The notes under the pieces were generated by a model, which saw only the letters and a program-made list of their open reading frames with translations, was not told the origin of the DNA and ran no database searches. Both the position numbers and the translations under genes were made by a program. A stretch of 8,122 nucleotides of DNA from JAXHUH01 sp034211175. Its GTDB lineage: Bacteria; Actinomycetota; Acidimicrobiia; Acidimicrobiales; CAIXPF01. The stretch is from positions 1 to 8,122 of the forward strand of contig JAXHUH010000068.1 in NCBI GenBank assembly GCA_034211175.1, read 5' to 3'. Numbering within the stretch: position 1 is the first letter of the stretch; each line of letters begins with the position of its first letter. Of the stretch, positions 6,405 through 8,122 are shown piece after piece.

Positions 6405-6715
6405 GCGCGCCGACCGTCCCGACACCACCTCCGCCGACATGGATTCCGCGATGACCACCGATACCGCCGGATCCGCCTCGCCGACGCCGCACGACAACCC
6501 GCGTGCTCGGTCCGGAGCCCTGACCTCGACGCATGCAACACTGCACCGAACGGTGCTCGCCCGAGCACACCGCCGTCTCGGTGGATATCGGCCCGCAGGC
6601 CGAGGAGCAACCGCGCGTGTCTGATACAACTGTGTTATGGCGGACTCTGCCGCCGACGAGTGGTGGCGCACTCGTCGAGACGGTTGCGGCGGAGGCAAGG
6701 CGGAAGGTGGGAACC
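6405..6715. other. Divergent intergenic region between cyclase and double-DUF302 genes
   Basis: No convincing gene is seen in this stretch. It holds operator-like dyads around 6503-6568, described separately. It also has one AT-richer island (6620-6638, TGATACAACTGTGTTAT within it) that is the best place for a promoter of the downstream plus-strand operon. TACAAC at 6625-6630 or TGTTAT at 6633-6638 could be its -10 box, but no good -35 partner fits either. The reading frame of the next gene stays open upstream to 6533, but the predicted peptide there is not like a secretion signal. Confidence 0.4.
6553..6568. promoter_or_regulatory. 16-bp palindrome GTGCTCG-CC-CGAGCAC with an upstream half-site
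   Basis: Two perfect 7-bp inverted arms surround a 2-base centre. The same half-site, GTGCTCG, occurs again at 6503-6509 in the same orientation, 50 bases upstream and close to five helical turns away. Both lie in the divergent gap where a regulator of either neighbour could bind. The function is inferred from symmetry and position. Confidence 0.4.
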
Positions 6716-7810
6716 GTGCACAAGGTGCTTCGGTCGTTGCTCGTGGCGGGCCTCCTCGGGAGTGGTCTCGTCGTCGGTCAGTTCGCGGTCGCGAACGCGG
6801 CGGTGAGCCAGGGTGAGGGCATCACGAGCGTCCCGAGCCGCTTCGGCCCGGACGAGACCATCGCGCGCCTGACCCAGGCGCTGGCCGACGCGGACGCCGA
6901 CGTCATCGGCGTCACCGACCACGCCGCCGACGTGGCCGCCGCCGGCTACTCGATCCGTCCCACCGCCGTCATCAGCTTCGGGAACCCGAACTTCGACACG
7001 GTCCTCATCGAGGACTCGGTCGGCGCCGGGCTCGACCTGCCGCCCCGGCTCCTCGTCTGGGAGGCGGCCGACGGCCAGACCTTCGTGAGCTACAACGACA
7101 CCGACTTCCTCGCCGATCGCCACATGCTCGGCAACGACGCCACCGCGGCGCTCGAGGCGTGGGCCGGCGTCATCGGCGAGGCCACCGCGGCCGTGTCGAC
7201 CGCCGCGTCCCCCGCCGCCCCCCAGGAACCGCAGCTCGCCCGCACCGGTGGCGAGGAGCTGGTCCTCGCCGCGGTCGCGACCATGTTGTTCGCCGGCGGG
7301 CTCGTGGCGCTCACGCTCCAGCGCCGGAACACGAAGCTCCTCGTCGGCGTCGGCGGGTCGCTCGCCATCGTCGCCGCGGTCACCGCGTACAGCGGCGCCA
7401 ACCCGGCCGAGGCAATGGACGACCCGGGCGTGATCGAGGTCGCGTCGTCCCACTCGGTCGAGGACACGCTCATCCGGGTCCGCCAGGAGGCGACGGAGCG
7501 GGGCTACGAGATCCGCTCGACGATCAGCCAGGCCGTCGGCAGCACCGACGACGCCATGATGCTCGAGCCGACGTTCCTCATCTCGTTCTCGAAGCCGGAC
7601 ACCGCCGGCCAGCTCCTCGAGTCCGGCCAGACCATCGGCATCGACCTACCCCAGAAGATGCTGGTCGTCGACGACGGCGACGCGACCCGCATCCTCTACA
7701 ACGACGCCACGTGGCTCGGTCAGCGCCACGGCGTGATCGAGGCCCAGCCGCAGCTCATCGCCGATCTCGGCGCCGATCTCGGTGCCATCGCCGCCGAGGC
7801 CGGCCGGTGA
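6716..7810 (+). CDS. Secreted/membrane protein with two DUF302 domains, internal LARTG sorting signal and second signal-like segment
   Basis: A 364-residue protein starting at GTG 6716, chosen because AAGGTGG (6704-6710) lies 5 bases upstream and a clean signal peptide follows (MHKVLRS, hydrophobic core to 25, ANA cleavage after 28). GTG 6707 is a close alternative. Residues about 37-141 form a first DUF302 domain (PF03625), with RPTAVISFGNP, LDLPPRLLVWEAADG and SYND..LADRH. Residues 174-178 read LARTG, fitting the LAxTG motif of class E sortases. A hydrophobic helix (182-201) and QRRNTK follow, making a complete cell-wall sorting signal in the middle of the protein. A second hydrophobic segment (208-225) ends in AEA before Met234, like a signal peptide. 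A second DUF302 (about 238-340) follows, with EPTFLISFSKP, IDLPQKMLVVDDGD and YNDATWLGQRHGV. Both domains should face outside. DUF302 function is unknown. The gene lies 31 bases before another membrane-protein gene, probably in one operon. Confidence 0.82.
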   Translation: MHKVLRSLLVAGLLGSGLVVGQFAVANAAVSQGEGITSVPSRFGPDETIARLTQALADADADVIGVTDHAADVAAAGYSIRPTAVISFGNPNFDTVLIEDSVGAGLDLPPRLLVWEAADGQTFVSYNDTDFLADRHMLGNDATAALEAWAGVIGEATAAVSTAASPAAPQEPQLARTGGEELVLAAVATMLFAGGLVALTLQRRNTKLLVGVGGSLAIVAAVTAYSGANPAEAMDDPGVIEVASSHSVEDTLIRVRQEATERGYEIRSTISQAVGSTDDAMMLEPTFLISFSKPDTAGQLLESGQTIGIDLPQKMLVVDDGDATRILYNDATWLGQRHGVIEAQPQLIADLGADLGAIAAEAGR

Positions 7811-7841
7811 CCTCCACGGCGCGGTCCGAACGGGGCGGTGG

Positions 7842-8122
7842 GTGCTGAACGCCCGGGGCATCAGCACGGACCGTCGCGCCGCCCGGCGGCGCGCCCATTC
7901 CGAGCGGTCGGGCCTCGGCCTCATGACCGTGGCCATCCTCCTCGTGCCCACGATCGGCGGGACCGTCGGCTACGTCCTGTACTCGCGCTTCGACGTCGGG
8001 CTCAGCACCAGCCAGCGGGCCTCGGTGGACAGCAACTCCGGGCCACTCGGCCCGAACGTGCCGGCCCCCGCCGACGAGGCCGACGAGGCCTCCGACGATG
8101 ACGACGGACCGGCCGTCACCGC
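7842..8122 (+). CDS. Membrane-anchored protein of unknown function, 3' end outside window
   Basis: An open frame from GTG 7842 runs off the window (93 codons seen). Residues 1-23 are strongly basic (RRAARRRAHSER), followed by one membrane span at about 24-47 (GLGLMTVAILLVPTIGG, then TVGYVLY). The rest is an outer, Ser/Pro/Asp/Glu-rich stretch (FDVGLSTSQRASVDSN, then ADEADEASDDDDGP). This is a type II topology: N terminus inside, bulk of the protein outside. The gap of 31 bases after the DUF302 gene, with only a weak GGGGCGG ribosome binding site, suggests cotranscription. The N terminus would suit several actinobacterial surface proteins, including a sortase or an LCP-type cell-wall ligase, but no diagnostic domain lies inside the window, so I assign none. 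Confidence 0.65.
   Translation, partial: MLNARGISTDRRAARRRAHSERSGLGLMTVAILLVPTIGGTVGYVLYSRFDVGLSTSQRASVDSNSGPLGPNVPAPADEADEASDDDDGPAVT

Noticed and set aside
6533..6715. Upstream extension of the DUF302 gene to ATG 6533
   Set aside because: It would put 61 polar residues before a good signal peptide, and it runs through the operator-like palindrome and the only AT-rich promoter-like island.
6635..7453. Minus-strand open frame opposite the DUF302 gene
   Set aside because: Low-complexity product with runs of Gly, Arg and Val, and no ribosome binding site; it is a mirror of the GC-biased codons of the real gene.
1..8122. CRISPR array, tRNA/rRNA genes, insertion sequence or prophage parts
   Set aside because: No regularly spaced repeats, cloverleaf-type sequence, transposase or integrase motif, or direct-repeat boundaries were found on reading both strands.

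Overview
This is a very GC-rich window with strong G/C preference at third codon positions. It uses GTG as well as ATG starts, GGAGG-type ribosome binding sites, Tat and Sec secretion signals and a LAxTG-type sorting motif. Together these point to an actinobacterium. A member of the Acidimicrobiia or a related lineage is plausible, but nothing here fixes the taxon. I see no rRNA, tRNA, CRISPR array, transposase or integrase, and base composition shows no obvious island edge.

Layout. (1) Positions 1-1237, plus strand: the 3' part of a secreted glycoside hydrolase family 6 enzyme (cellulase type). It is entered through a Pro/Thr linker, so an N-terminal module lies off the window. (2) Positions 1238-1447: a strong terminator-like hairpin, then a perfect 18-bp palindrome and a second hairpin abutting the ribosome binding site of the next gene. 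(3) Positions 1448-3244, plus: a secreted S33 / TAP-like alpha/beta-hydrolase peptidase with a C-terminal PDZ-like extension, followed by another terminator-like hairpin. (4) Positions 3398-3934, plus: a MarR-type regulator, possibly leaderless. (5) Positions 3919-4986, minus: a GNAT acetyltransferase fused to an ASCH domain, overlapping the MarR gene tail to tail by 16 bp. (6) Positions 5098-6339, minus: a Tat-exported cyclase-family (kynurenine-formamidase-like) protein with altered metal-site residues and a readable promoter. (7) Positions 6340-6715: a divergent intergenic region with operator-like dyads. (8) Positions 6716-7810, plus: a secreted/membrane protein with two DUF302 domains, an internal LARTG sorting signal and what looks like an internal signal peptide. 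(9) Positions 7842-8122, plus: the start of a membrane-anchored protein, cut by the window end.

Most products act outside the cytoplasm: GH6 in polysaccharide breakdown, S33-PDZ in peptide trimming, the cyclase-like hydrolase, and the DUF302 cell-surface protein. The MarR regulator and GNAT-ASCH protein are the two cytoplasmic exceptions. I see no single pathway joining all genes. The least ordinary object is the double-DUF302 protein, whose architecture reads like two separately secreted proteins fused in frame.
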